Shown here piece by piece: positions 35,445-44,300 of a stretch of 51,997 nucleotides of DNA (positions within the stretch are counted from its first letter, which is position 1; each line of letters begins with the position of its first letter). Below the pieces are notes generated by a model. That model was not told the origin of the DNA, ran no database searches, and was given only the letters and a program-made list of their open reading frames with translations. The DNA lies in contig AQRS01000042.1 of NCBI GenBank assembly GCA_000402355.1, positions 22,790-74,786 on the forward strand. The letters run 5' to 3'. This DNA comes from Candidatus Iainarchaeum andersonii SCGC AAA011-E11 (GTDB taxonomy: Archaea > Iainarchaeota > Iainarchaeia > Iainarchaeales > Iainarchaeaceae). Position numbers and translations under genes: made by a program.

Positions 35445-35984
35445 ATGAACCATAAGGGACAGGCAAACAGCGTTTTCCAGCTGCTTATTGCGGCTGTGGT
35501 AGCGGGCGCGATATTGATTATCCTTCTGCAGGTGCTCAGAATAATTCCGCCTCTCGGCGGGGATGACCCCAACGAGGTTGCCGCCAACGCCGTAAAGAGC
35601 CAGGTTAATGACGTGGGCCTGGTTAAGCTCACTTCTTCGGTAACGTTTGGCCAGCAGTCAAGCCTCAATGCGAGGACAATCGCGGATAAATCCGGCGGCC
35701 TCGCACCTGACCAGGTATGCATCGTTCTCGGGAACAGCGCCCCAAGTTTCGGGAATGACACCGTGTGGAATTTGGGCGGCGGCGAAGGGCAACTCGTGCA
35801 GTACAAGGGCGGTTTCTCCCAGACCACAAAGCTTCTTGTTGTTTGCGACAGGTCAGGGGAGCTGGACCAGACACTTGAGGATTACGGTTATTCCGATGAC
35901 ATCAGCACGGATGATTGCAGCGACAAGTTCGGCAGTGGAAGCACCAGCAAAGTGTGCCTCGTCGCGATTATATCCGACCAATAA
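35445..35984 (+). CDS. Prepilin with class III signal (KGQ), 179 aa
   Basis: The N-terminus MNHKGQANSVFQLLIAAVVA is a textbook archaeal class III prepilin signal: a short basic leader, K-G-Q with cleavage expected after Gly, then one hydrophobic helix (about 11-31). The exterior part is polar with Cys at VCIVLG, VVCDRS, DDCSD and KVCLVAI, so two disulfides are possible. It has its own TATA box just after the island. It is probably a structural pilin assembled by the ATPase/platform pair upstream. Confidence 0.82.
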   Translation: MNHKGQANSVFQLLIAAVVAGAILIILLQVLRIIPPLGGDDPNEVAANAVKSQVNDVGLVKLTSSVTFGQQSSLNARTIADKSGGLAPDQVCIVLGNSAPSFGNDTVWNLGGGEGQLVQYKGGFSQTTKLLVVCDRSGELDQTLEDYGYSDDISTDDCSDKFGSGSTSKVCLVAIISDQ

Positions 35985-35995
35985 AATTTAATACT
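35983..35995 (+). promoter_or_regulatory. Promoter of the 55-aa protein gene
   Basis: AAAATTTAATACT lies 25-37 nt before ATG 36020. The following TACTACTTTCC is nearly repeated in the next promoter at 36213-36229, so these two genes probably share a promoter type. Confidence 0.5.
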
Positions 35996-36019
35996 ACTTT
36001 CCACCCCATCTTCCTTATT

Positions 36020-36187
36020 ATGAGCCTGAAAAAACTCCTGCTTGAGGAGCGAAGCCAGAGCGAGTGGAACTCGGTTTACCTGCTCGTTGTTTTCGCCATT
36101 GCCGCAATATTGGTCATTGCCCTGATTAAGCCCATGTTCAGGCAGAGCCAGGACATAATCAAAACCGAGCCGATAATCAACAAGTAA
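36020..36187 (+). CDS. Small single-pass membrane protein (55 aa)
   Basis: The reading frame begins at ATG 36020 (MSLKKLLLEERSQSEWNSVY); longer upstream readings overlap the previous gene without support. A basic/acidic cytosolic head of about 18 residues is followed by one membrane helix (about 19-38) and a short exterior tail. There is a TATA element at the leaderless distance. It sits between two prepilin genes, so a small pilus accessory or pilin-like subunit is likely. I recognise no family. Confidence 0.6.
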   Translation: MSLKKLLLEERSQSEWNSVYLLVVFAIAAILVIALIKPMFRQSQDIIKTEPIINK

Positions 36188-36212
36188 TTCCCTGCAAATT
36201 CAAATTGTGTAA

Positions 36213-36225
36213 CTTTAAATACTAC
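36213..36225 (+). promoter_or_regulatory. Promoter of the RGQ prepilin gene
   Basis: CTTTAAATACTAC is centred about 25 nt before ATG 36244, so the transcript is probably leaderless. The box TTTAAATACTACTTT parallels TTTAATACTACTTT upstream of the 55-residue gene. Confidence 0.55.
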
Positions 36226-36243
36226 TTTTTCCTACTTTGATTC

Positions 36244-36861
36244 ATGGCTTTGCCAAACCTTTCAGAGCAGGTTTTTCGTTTCCTGAAAGAACGGAAAAAT
36301 CGCGTGCTTTCCTCCAGGGGCCAGGAATCCGCGCCGTTCGAGCTCCTGATAGCGATTATTGTAATGACGTTTGTCATAATAATCGGCTTCAACGCGCTCA
36401 ACGCGCTGAACACGCAAACCTGTCGCGGTAACTTGGAGCAGAACCTCGAGCAGATAAAGGCCGGCATAGAGCAGGTCGTGAAAGACAAATCAAAGGCAAA
36501 TGTTTCTTTTGAATTGCCGGGATGCTTCAGCGAGGAGCAAAGCAGGCTGAAAATAATAGAGCGCGACGAGCGCGACTTCTGCTCGTATTACTGCGGCGGA
36601 AGCCTCTCCCAATGCACCGTGCTCCAGTTTTCTTCGCCCGAATTCACGAGCACGAAATGCCTCAGGATTTCTTCGGCCACGGTTTTTCCGAACGCGGATT
36701 CCTGCCCGATTGAAGTGCTTGAAGGCGGCTCGGAACGCTACACGGTTTCAGAGTGGAAAAGCACTGAATCAGGGATAGAGCCGGGCCAGTACACCCTCGT
36801 CAGGCAGTTCAACCTCTTCAGTAACGCGCCCGTGGTTTGCGCGTACAAAAGGAAGGTGTGA
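36244..36861 (+). CDS. Prepilin-like protein with RGQ processing site (205 aa)
   Basis: An unusually long basic leader of about 26 residues (EQVFRFLKERKNRVLSS) ends in RGQ, followed by ESAPFELLIAIIVMTFVIII, the hydrophobic pilin helix. The exterior part is Cys-rich (TCRGN, GCFSEE, FCSYYCGG, QCTVL, KCLRI, SCPIE, VCAYK), allowing several disulfides. It is followed after 3 nt by the next pilin-like gene. A minor pilin exported by the adjoining machine is likely. Confidence 0.78.
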   Translation: MALPNLSEQVFRFLKERKNRVLSSRGQESAPFELLIAIIVMTFVIIIGFNALNALNTQTCRGNLEQNLEQIKAGIEQVVKDKSKANVSFELPGCFSEEQSRLKIIERDERDFCSYYCGGSLSQCTVLQFSSPEFTSTKCLRISSATVFPNADSCPIEVLEGGSERYTVSEWKSTESGIEPGQYTLVRQFNLFSNAPVVCAYKRKV

Positions 36862-36864
36862 ATA

Positions 36865-37524
36865 ATGCTTGACTTCATTCTGAGCAAAATGAACCTCCTC
36901 ATTCTGGTTACCGCAATCTTTGCGATAGTTGGCTTTTTCACATTCGGCCTCATGGACATAACCAAGGTTAATGAAGCGGGTGCAGTGGCTTCGAGGATTG
37001 CGGAAAAATCTTTTGCATTGGTTTCATCCCCGAACTACTGTTTCAGCGACCGGTATGTTCTTGACAACGAGATAATGGTTGCGGGAAGCGGCTATTACTA
37101 CGTCCTGAAAATTTCGAAAACTGTGGTGATTCCGCAGAACAGCGTTTCCGGGGAACCTGTCAATGTCGTGGTTTTTTCCGTTTACCCGAGAACGGAAATA
37201 AAGAACCAATACGGGGACTCGAGTTACAGTGCAAAGGCCATTGCCGCGGACAGCTTCAGGACCGAAGCGGAAATCCACCTCTACTCGCAAACTTATAGCG
37301 GAACCACTTATGAAGACGCGATACAGGAGCAGGACGAGCTTTATGTTGACCCGCAGGCGCAGATCCCTTTCAATTCCGTCGAGTTCATCAAGGAGGTTGA
37401 TGAGGGGTGGCCAAAGCTTTACATCATTGCATGCAATTCCGCGACCTGCCTCGCGAACAAAACCTTTGTCGGCAACATGGTGCATCCCGAGCAGCCGGAT
37501 GCGGGCGGTGGCTTCAGATGCTAG
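36865..37524 (+). CDS. Pilin-operon single-pass protein (219 aa)
   Basis: The first 30 residues (KMNLLILVTAIFAIVGFFTF) form one N-terminal membrane helix without a KGQ site, so it may be a pseudopilin or an anchored accessory. The exterior part contains YCFSDRYVLDN near residue 58 and closing Cys pairs (ACNSATC and a final RC). GGAAGGTG lies upstream as a ribosome-binding site, and its end overlaps the next gene (ATGCTAG). Similar one-helix proteins are usual companions of archaeal type IV pilus genes. Confidence 0.7.
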   Translation: MLDFILSKMNLLILVTAIFAIVGFFTFGLMDITKVNEAGAVASRIAEKSFALVSSPNYCFSDRYVLDNEIMVAGSGYYYVLKISKTVVIPQNSVSGEPVNVVVFSVYPRTEIKNQYGDSSYSAKAIAADSFRTEAEIHLYSQTYSGTTYEDAIQEQDELYVDPQAQIPFNSVEFIKEVDEGWPKLYIIACNSATCLANKTFVGNMVHPEQPDAGGGFRC

Positions 37525-38054
37525 CAAAAGGATTCATCGGCCCAATCGGGGACGATTTGCCTTCGCTCATACCATTGCTCGTGGGCTTGGTGATATTCTT
37601 CTCCACTTTCTCGGTTACGTTCAACGCCTTTGATGCGCGCAATGCGGAATTCGACCATGACATTGCATTGATGAGGATTTCACGCGTGCTTCAGTCCAAC
37701 AGCTACATTTTCAGCTACCAGAACTTCGCGGCTTTGTGCTCGCAGGTAGGCGTTTCACCACTGAATTTTGTCGGCGCGATTTCAAGCGACGAAACAATGC
37801 CGAACAGCACTGATGCATCCGATGTTGGGGAGGCAAAAAACATTTTCGACACAGGCTTTTTCACGAACGGCGAGGGGCAAACCTTTTACTGCACGAACGT
37901 AACCGGGGTTGACCCCCCGCCGAAAAAATTCAGTGACATCATAACACTGAAGGAAGCCGCCGACCTTCAGTTCGTCTCCAGGATTTACCCGATAGTTGTC
38001 GAGGACAATAAAGTGGTGAAGCCGATGCACTTGTACGTGGTGGCCTGGAAATGA
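37518..38054 (+). CDS. Pilin-operon single-pass protein (178 aa)
   Basis: The start at ATG 37518 overlaps the stop of the preceding gene. The N-terminus MLAKGFIGPIGDDLPSLIPL carries a KGF site and a hydrophobic helix at about 15-34, compatible with prepilin processing. The exterior contains two Cys (LCSQ, YCTN). An ATGA overlap couples it to the next gene. It is likely a minor pilin; no family name can be given. Confidence 0.7.
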   Translation: MLAKGFIGPIGDDLPSLIPLLVGLVIFFSTFSVTFNAFDARNAEFDHDIALMRISRVLQSNSYIFSYQNFAALCSQVGVSPLNFVGAISSDETMPNSTDASDVGEAKNIFDTGFFTNGEGQTFYCTNVTGVDPPPKKFSDIITLKEAADLQFVSRIYPIVVEDNKVVKPMHLYVVAWK

Positions 38055-38863
38055 ATTCGAAGGGGCAGGCGGCAATAACGGATGCGCTTTACTTCCTCAT
38101 GATAATCACAGTGCTTTCGGTATTCCTTTTCGGGTTCGCGAACAATTACGGCAACTCCGTCAAGCAGAAGATAAACGACGAGTACAGCACGACCTTCGCG
38201 ACAAATGCGCTCAAAACAATACTCTACAGTTCCACCCCGAGAGATTCCTCGCAGAGCATTTACGACAGGGACGCGGAAATAGACTTTCTCCTGGCCATAC
38301 TGAAGGAGGATTATTCAGACGACCAGGTCATCGGCGACAGGGAAAAGCTGGTGTTGGCGGACACCATAACCTCGATTCTCGCGCCGATTTCGGACTCGGC
38401 GGATTACGCGTTTTACATAACCATTCCGAACGACAAAAAGCTCGTTTACTTTTTTATCCACCTCACAAACTTCAAAAAGGAAGGCCCTTTCAACCCCGGG
38501 AGGTACTACATTTACTCGCCCGGCGACCCGCCGCACATTGATTATTTCTGCGGAGTGAAACCCGTTCAGGATTCGGATTACAGGTTCGAGCCGGATTATG
38601 ACGCCTTTTTTGCAAAGCTCACGCGCCTTTTGACCAATGTGGGCCCGACTTCACAGGCCGCTTCCTCCATAAAGCTCGTGAAGGAAAGTTCGCGTGGCAG
38701 CTTCGACGACTTCAAGGCGCAGGCCTATTTGGTCAGGTGGGATGCGGTGTGGCTCGGTAGAACAGAAGAAAGAAACTCGGGGCTGTTCTACTCAAATGAT
38801 TCTGCCGTGCTTGAGGGCGGCTGGGATTGCGTGAAGGTTGAAAGCCTGAGAAATCATACATAG
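38051..38863 (+). CDS. Prepilin-like protein with KGQ site (270 aa)
   Basis: MNSKGQAAITDALYFLMIIT is a class III prepilin signal: a short leader, K-G-Q, then a hydrophobic helix to about residue 30. At 270 residues it is large for a pilin, with a mostly polar exterior and two Cys (YFCGV, WDCVK). It is the last gene of the pilus operon and its end overlaps by 10 nt the convergent zinc-ribbon gene. A minor or tip pilin is likely. Confidence 0.78.
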   Translation: MNSKGQAAITDALYFLMIITVLSVFLFGFANNYGNSVKQKINDEYSTTFATNALKTILYSSTPRDSSQSIYDRDAEIDFLLAILKEDYSDDQVIGDREKLVLADTITSILAPISDSADYAFYITIPNDKKLVYFFIHLTNFKKEGPFNPGRYYIYSPGDPPHIDYFCGVKPVQDSDYRFEPDYDAFFAKLTRLLTNVGPTSQAASSIKLVKESSRGSFDDFKAQAYLVRWDAVWLGRTEERNSGLFYSNDSAVLEGGWDCVKVESLRNHT

Positions 38864-39600
38864 GAAACTTTCCTTTTTTTGAAGCCCGCGCCGCATTTCG
38901 GGCAGGTGTACTTGACCGTGTCCTGCTGAACCTCAATGCTTTTCGCGCAGTGGTCGCAGAACCCTTGAGCACAATTCACGCAGTAAACAATCTGCTTCGT
39001 GTGGTTCCCGCATTTCGGGCATTTTGTCTTGTCGGTTTCGACTTCCTTGTCAACCAAGTCAATGTCATTGCCCTCGATGCTATCCTCGAGCGAAGAAAGC
39101 TCGTCAAGGCTGCTGAGTTCCTTTATCTGCGACTCGTTCTCCTCTTCGCTTGCCAAGTCAGGAATTTTCTCATCCCCGAAGGATGGCATTTCCATTGCAG
39201 TGTCATCTTCCTCGGGTTCCTCGCCGGCATCCTTGGCCTGCGCCTTTTGGGTATTCTGTGGTTCTTTTTTCCCGCCCTTTTCCTCGAGCTTGCCCTTTCT
39301 CCTCAGCATCCTTTTTTCCGCGATAGTGGGTTCCCTGCCTTTCGGCGTTCCCCCAGAATCGGCCTGCTGCGCATTTTCATTCAATTGCCCCTTGCGCATT
39401 TCATCGCGGAGCTGCGTGAAAACATTGTCGCTTATTTCCTCAATCTCCTTCCTGTCCGGATAGCGCGACTTTTCCTCCCTGAAACTGTCAATCTCCTTCA
39501 AGGCGATTTCAGTGCTCTTGCTCTTCACTTCCTGTTCGCTCGGCTTATTGCCGCTTTCCCTGTTGAAACGCCTCATTCTCCTCGGGGTTTCATCAGCCAT
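38854..39600 (-). CDS. Zinc-ribbon protein with a long charged N-terminus (248 aa)
   Basis: Residues 1-190 are highly charged and probably disordered or helical, with an acidic patch (GEEPEEDDTAMEMPSFGDEK). The C-terminal 55 residues carry four Cys pairs, CPKC, CVNC, CDHC and CPKC, i.e. two zinc-binding knuckles of the double zinc-ribbon kind. No signal peptide or membrane helix is present, so it is cytosolic. It overlaps the membrane/coiled-coil gene upstream by 8 nt. A scaffold or nucleic-acid-binding role is possible; I do not recognise it. Confidence 0.7.
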   Translation of the reverse strand: MADETPRRMRRFNRESGNKPSEQEVKSKSTEIALKEIDSFREEKSRYPDRKEIEEISDNVFTQLRDEMRKGQLNENAQQADSGGTPKGREPTIAEKRMLRRKGKLEEKGGKKEPQNTQKAQAKDAGEEPEEDDTAMEMPSFGDEKIPDLASEEENESQIKELSSLDELSSLEDSIEGNDIDLVDKEVETDKTKCPKCGNHTKQIVYCVNCAQGFCDHCAKSIEVQQDTVKYTCPKCGAGFKKRKVSYV

Positions 39601-40462
39601 TGCCCTCGCCTTCCTTAAGCAGTTCCTTGAGGGCCTTCATGGATTTCGGCATGGCCTGCTCCTTTGCCTCCGTTCCATCCTTTTTTTCCTCGAGTTCCTT
39701 CTGCTTTTCCTCGAGCTCCTTGAGCCCCTTGTTTTCTCCCGCCAATCCGACTTCCTTCATGAGGTTCTGCCTGATGAATTCCTTGGACTCATCAACTTTT
39801 TTCTCGCTCTGGTTTCTGGTTTCCATTACGCTTGACTTTTCCTCGGCCTGCTTCTTCTCGAGCCTGCTGATTATGTCCTCAATGGCATCCCTCCTTTTGT
39901 CATCTTCTTTCCCGCTCCGCGTAACCTTAACTTCCTCTTTTTTTGCAGCCAGGACAGGCGCAACAGGAACCGCATCAGGAATTTTTTCCGATGGTCCGAT
40001 TTTTTCCCTGAGCTTCTCCCTCAGCCGATTCGCCTTTTCCTCGCTCATGCTGTTCACTTTTGTGTAGCTGTTTTCAGGGAGTTTCTCCACTGCCTTTTTC
40101 GCCGCGATGTTTGCGGAAACCACGCGCTTCGGAACCCCCACGTTTACCTTTTTTGTGGACATGAATTTCCTCTTTACGGTGAGAATCGCGATTGCAATCA
40201 GGAAAATGAGGATTGTGTTCACAAGGATAAGCTGCTCAAAGCCGAGGTCCGCGAGATTAAGGAAAGCAATTGCCGCGCTGACAAGCACAATCATTATGCT
40301 CACAAAAGCGCCGATTGCGATGCTGGCGCCGCTCTTGTACTCGAGGTCTATCGAGCGGATGTTCGGCCACCCGACCCTGAGCAGAATGTATCCCCACGTG
40401 GCCGAGCCCAAAAGCACGTAAAGCGAAAGCCCCACACCGGCCAGAATAGAAGCGAAAGCCAT
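39593..40462 (-). CDS. Membrane protein with a cytosolic coiled-coil tail
   Basis: I favour ATG 40462 (MAFASILAGVGLSLY), which is 26 nt from the centre of a TATA-like TTTTATTAAC on the minus strand; ATG 40474 is an alternative. Three membrane helices (about 4-26, 46-68, 74-96) are followed by about 190 charged residues with strong coiled-coil character (KELEEKQKELEEKKDGTEAK). The start of the protein has a GYILLRVGWPNI segment like some archaeal DUF1616-type membrane domains, a weak resemblance. The gene overlaps the zinc-ribbon gene and is divergent from the membrane protein at 40557. Confidence 0.68.
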   Translation of the reverse strand: MAFASILAGVGLSLYVLLGSATWGYILLRVGWPNIRSIDLEYKSGASIAIGAFVSIMIVLVSAAIAFLNLADLGFEQLILVNTILIFLIAIAILTVKRKFMSTKKVNVGVPKRVVSANIAAKKAVEKLPENSYTKVNSMSEEKANRLREKLREKIGPSEKIPDAVPVAPVLAAKKEEVKVTRSGKEDDKRRDAIEDIISRLEKKQAEEKSSVMETRNQSEKKVDESKEFIRQNLMKEVGLAGENKGLKELEEKQKELEEKKDGTEAKEQAMPKSMKALKELLKEGEGNG

Positions 40463-40474
40463 GCCACAACACAT

Positions 40475-40556
40475 GTTTTTTTGGGTTAATAAAAGTTATT
40501 TTTGCCGAAAAAACGCGCACTAAAATTATTTATATTACAAAACCCTATATTTCTGC
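40475..40556. promoter_or_regulatory. Divergent promoters
   Basis: On the plus strand, TTTATATT at 40529-40536 is 25 nt from ATG 40557. On the minus strand, the TATA-like run at 40483-40493 serves the gene starting at 40462. Both transcripts are probably leaderless. Confidence 0.5.
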
Positions 40557-41099
40557 ATGGTTTTCGAGGCAATAACAGACCTTTTCCTTTCCGTGCTTGA
40601 CATACTGCGCGGCTCGATTGTTCCGACTATTCCGGTTTTTTTGGCCGTGCTATTCGCCTCGGGAATCAGGAAAAAAATAGAGAAGGAAACAAAGCGGAGC
40701 TGGATTGCAACTTTACTTGCCTCGACAATAATCGTGATGTACTTTATCCTGCTCTTCGCGTATTTTATCCCGTACCTGGCTGCTTTGCAGCAGTCCAATG
40801 TCGGGGAAATTCCCTCGCCCTTCGCGCCCTCGCTCGCCGGCCTGGTTGTTGGATTTGTTTTCGGCGCCCTCTGGGTTTTCGTGGTTGCCGTGGTTGCTTC
40901 GCTGATACTTCTGCCGCTTGAATTCGTGGGCGCGTTCATCCACGAGTATGTTTCAAAAAAGCTCGGAAAACAGCCCGCATGGCTCAAGCTGCTTATAGCA
41001 ACCTACATTTCTGTGGCTGTTGCCAGCGCAGCCATAATCTTCATTGTGCCGTGGCTTTTGCCGGGGTTCCTGTATTTCCTGTACTACGGAATCAAGTAG
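40557..41099 (+). CDS. Four-helix membrane protein (180 aa)
   Basis: Four hydrophobic segments are visible (about 18-36, 48-72, 90-122 and 144-172), separated by basic loops (RKKIEKETKRSW and VSKKLGKQPAWLK). No catalytic motif is seen and I do not recognise the family. It has its own TATA box at leaderless distance. The gene is followed immediately by the cluster of inverted repeats at 41129-41281. Confidence 0.65.
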   Translation: MVFEAITDLFLSVLDILRGSIVPTIPVFLAVLFASGIRKKIEKETKRSWIATLLASTIIVMYFILLFAYFIPYLAALQQSNVGEIPSPFAPSLAGLVVGFVFGALWVFVVAVVASLILLPLEFVGAFIHEYVSKKLGKQPAWLKLLIATYISVAVASAAIIFIVPWLLPGFLYFLYYGIK

Positions 41100-41128
41100 T
41101 TTTTGGCTTCCTGCCCTTTAACAACCCA

Positions 41129-41228
41129 AAAGAAATCCTCGCCATTCATGGCGCCTTGCAGAATCTCTGGATTCTGCGAGGCCTCGCAGAACTTGTGTTC
41201 TGCAAGGAAGTTTTGCCCGGATTTCTTT
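41129..41228. other. Nested inverted-repeat element (outer stem enclosing three hairpins)
   Basis: AAAGAAATCC (41129-41138) pairs perfectly with GGATTTCTTT (41219-41228). Inside lie three hairpins. CGCCAT/ATGGCG spans 41140-41153. CCTTGCAGAA (41154-41163) pairs with TTCTGCGAGG (41172-41181). CCTCGCAGAA (41182-41191) pairs with TTCTGCAAGG (41198-41207). The last two are adjacent, so their inner arms also form a perfect 20-bp palindrome (41172-41191). It could be a structured RNA, a transposon-derived fold-back element or a complex terminator. Confidence 0.7.
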
Positions 41229-41281
41229 CAAAGTGTTGACAGGGAGAAAAAGCCTGCATCGTTTCATTTGTCAACACTTTG
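41229..41281. other. Second inverted repeat, 12-bp perfect arms
   Basis: CAAAGTGTTGAC (41229-41240) is exactly complementary to GTCAACACTTTG (41270-41281) with a 29-nt loop. It begins on the base after the nested element ends, and another GTTGAC follows at 41285-41290. It may be part of the same unit or an operator for the downstream gene. Confidence 0.6.
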
Positions 41282-41345
41282 CCCGTTGACGGCATGTTCA
41301 AAGAAACAAATAAATATGCCCAGAAGCCTTTAACTTAACAATAAA

Positions 41346-41359
41346 GCAATATATATTGC
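41346..41359 (+). promoter_or_regulatory. Palindromic TATA region of the 1524-aa gene
   Basis: GCAATATATATTGC is a perfect 14-bp palindrome centred about 19 nt before ATG 41371. It can serve as TATA box, operator or both. Confidence 0.45.
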
Positions 41360-41370
41360 GGGTTTTTTCC

Positions 41371-44300
41371 ATGCGGCAGGTTTATTCCATTTTCATTGTT
41401 TACCTGATGCTTTTCCCTGTACTTGCCGATGCAACACAGCCATTGCAGAAGGCTTCTTTTGCCGATGCACAAACCACTTCCGGAACACAGGACCCGAGGA
41501 CTCTTACCGAAACCCCTCAGGAAACCGCGGCGCGAGAAGCGGGCCTGATTAACCCGCAGACAGCTGCAGCCAACGGGGTTCCGCGGGTGAACGAGTTCAT
41601 GTGCGCAAGTTCCGAACTCAAGCCGAACGAAACACAGAACATCCTCGACCTCCTGAAGGACGGCTACACCGGAAAGGAAATCGCCGGCCAAACTGAAAAG
41701 AATGAGAACCGCGACAGCCTCGCAAACAAGGAGATTATTCTGGTTGATCCGGAGGACGAGAACTCCGCCGTGAAAACCGAAATCCCGAATCAAAAATTCA
41801 AGCCACAGGAAATCTCGCAGTTCCTGAACATGTACATCAACGGCCCGTTCGCGTTCGGAGTGGTTCTCACGGATTCCCTGCGCACGGGAAGATGCGAAAA
41901 CTTCGGTTCCCCTGAATGTTCACTCACAGGGCCGAACCTCACAAGGAGAAATTCCGGAGTGGGCATTGTTGCCGACACGAAGCCAGTGCGAGAGGCTTTC
42001 GGCGACATTTATGATTCGTGGTTCGACGGCAACGAAAACCTGAGCCAGTTCTCCAAAGAACAGAACGACGCCCTGCGCGCCGCAATTGAAACCGACGGCG
42101 GCCAGACGCAGATAAAGACCGCGGAGCGCCTCGAAACAACCTTGATTCCGAACTCGATTCTCACGGAATATTTCGACGCGCGCATGCAGACGAACTGCAA
42201 CAACTCGAGCTGCGTAATAAGCACTTACTCGATGTTCGACAAGTACTTCAACAGCTGGATGTCAAGCGAGATGGTTGTCAGCACCTTCGGCCCGAGCCTA
42301 TTGTACCAGACCAAAAGGCTTTTCGGCTGGACAGGCAGGCGCGGCTTCCTCTCCGGAGTAAGGGAAGAATACCAAAAGTTCCTGGACCGCTTCAGGAAGG
42401 AATTCATTAACGAGGACTCGTTCCTGCAGAAAGTGAGGGCTGCAAGCGTCAAGAACAAGCTCAACAAGTACCCCAGCTGGAAAAAATTCCACCAGGAAAT
42501 GGTCACAGGCCATTCGGACGGTTCCGGTTACGAGCTTATGAAGACCGAAACATTCCAGACCTTCTGGGGAAAACAGCTGGACAAGGGCGGGTTCATTGAC
42601 AGCATGAAAAGCGCGGAGGAAAGGGCGGACTTCCTGAAGTATCTGGTTGACATGCGCGCGATAGTAAGGGCTGGACAGGCAAGGGTGGACGAGGCCCAAT
42701 TAGTCTACAAAACAGCCCTCGCTGAACTCGGGCCGCAAAACCCGGTTACCAAGCAGAAATTAATTGATTACGGAAGGGAATTTGCGCATTACCTTGACCA
42801 GTCGCTGGACGAAAGCGGGCTTGGCGCTGACGCGATTGAGTGGATTGCGCGCTACCCAAATGTCGGCATGTACAACAAGGGAGTCAAGCAGATACTTCCT
42901 GACGGCACCTCGGATGTCGTTGATTTGTTCACGGACCACAGGAACTTCCAGCGCATCCTGAAAAAATTCTACCAGGACGGCACATTCGAGGACTTCGAAG
43001 GCAAGCTCGCGGAGTACGGCAGCGCTTACCAAACAAGGGGCGGCAACATTGTGCTTTACGCATTTGACAAGGACACTGCACAGCCATACAGGGGACTTTC
43101 CTACAGCAACCTTGGGGCCGTGGCAAAGTCCGGCGGAACAAGGCGAGACACTTTCGTCGGAACGGACTACGGCGAATTCATGCGCCTCGACCAGGCTTCA
43201 GTCAGCACCATACAAAGCAGGCTCGGCGCCAACCCGCAGCTGTTCGAGGGAAACTGGAAAGAAACATTCGAGCTTACTCCTGCGGACCTTGCGCAGAGGA
43301 TTACCAATGCGAGGACGAGGCAGGCGGCATACATGCCTTCAACCAACATAGACACAATGATTGACACCATCCGCGAAAGGAACTGGAACTCAAGGAGATA
43401 CTGGAACGCCCTTGACAAGCTCCTGGCGCAGGAAGACGAACTCGTTAGGAGCTACTTCACCATACAGGGCGGCGCGAAATGGACTGCGCTTCCCTTCGGC
43501 TATTGGTGGGCGAAGAAAGGCTTCGGCGTCGAAAGCATCAGCCAGTACCAGTTGCCGGACACCTGGCATGACTTGAAATTCACGCACGGCTCGGAAAATG
43601 TTTACGATTACTCGTACATAGACTTCTTCGCCAATGAAGGCTCCGACCAGGGAGATTTGTTTGTGCAGGTTCTCAACAAGCTTCCCTGGAAGGTTGTTCT
43701 TGATGCGGTCTCGGAAAAATTCAACCCCCTAAGGAACCTTTACGATTCGCTCACGAAAAACCAGCTGCGCAACGAGACAGAAGACCTGGCGTTCTACCTC
43801 ACTGGCCCGGAGGAATGCGCAAACTGCAGCGTCGTCATAAGGAGCGATGACCTCACGAACTTCAGGCCATTCTTCTTTGTGAATGACCAGAAGCTGGTTT
43901 CCTACATCCTCGAGGACACGAAGACAGAAACCGCGAAAAAGCAGGGCCAGACCCTCATAACGTTTGTGGGGCACATGAACCTCGAGGGACAGAGCGGCCA
44001 GGCCAAGGGCGAGCCAATAAACCTCGTTGATGCTATCAACCACAAGGAGGACGCCTCCGGAGTACAGCAAAAGACGTGCAAGGAAGCCGTTGACCAGCTG
44101 CAGTTCTATGGCGTAGAGTTCGGCAAGTACCTGCCGGAAGCCGTGAAGGAAAAGGGGAGGATTGGCGGCGTGCTCTCAGGCCTCGAATCAATCACATACG
44201 GCACGTTCTTCTGGGCGGGAATATTCAGCACCGCCGCAATACAGCTTTCAATTGCGCCGCAGCTGCATGAATGCGTTGATGTTGACGAGGGCTATTACGC

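Noticed and set aside
41129..41228. Cloverleaf-like fold as a tRNA gene
   Set aside because: The stems are too long, there is no GTTCRANNC T-loop motif and no recognisable anticodon arm.
41356..41370. TTG start for the 1524-residue protein
   Set aside because: It lies in the palindromic TATA region. ATG 41371 gives a normal signal peptide.
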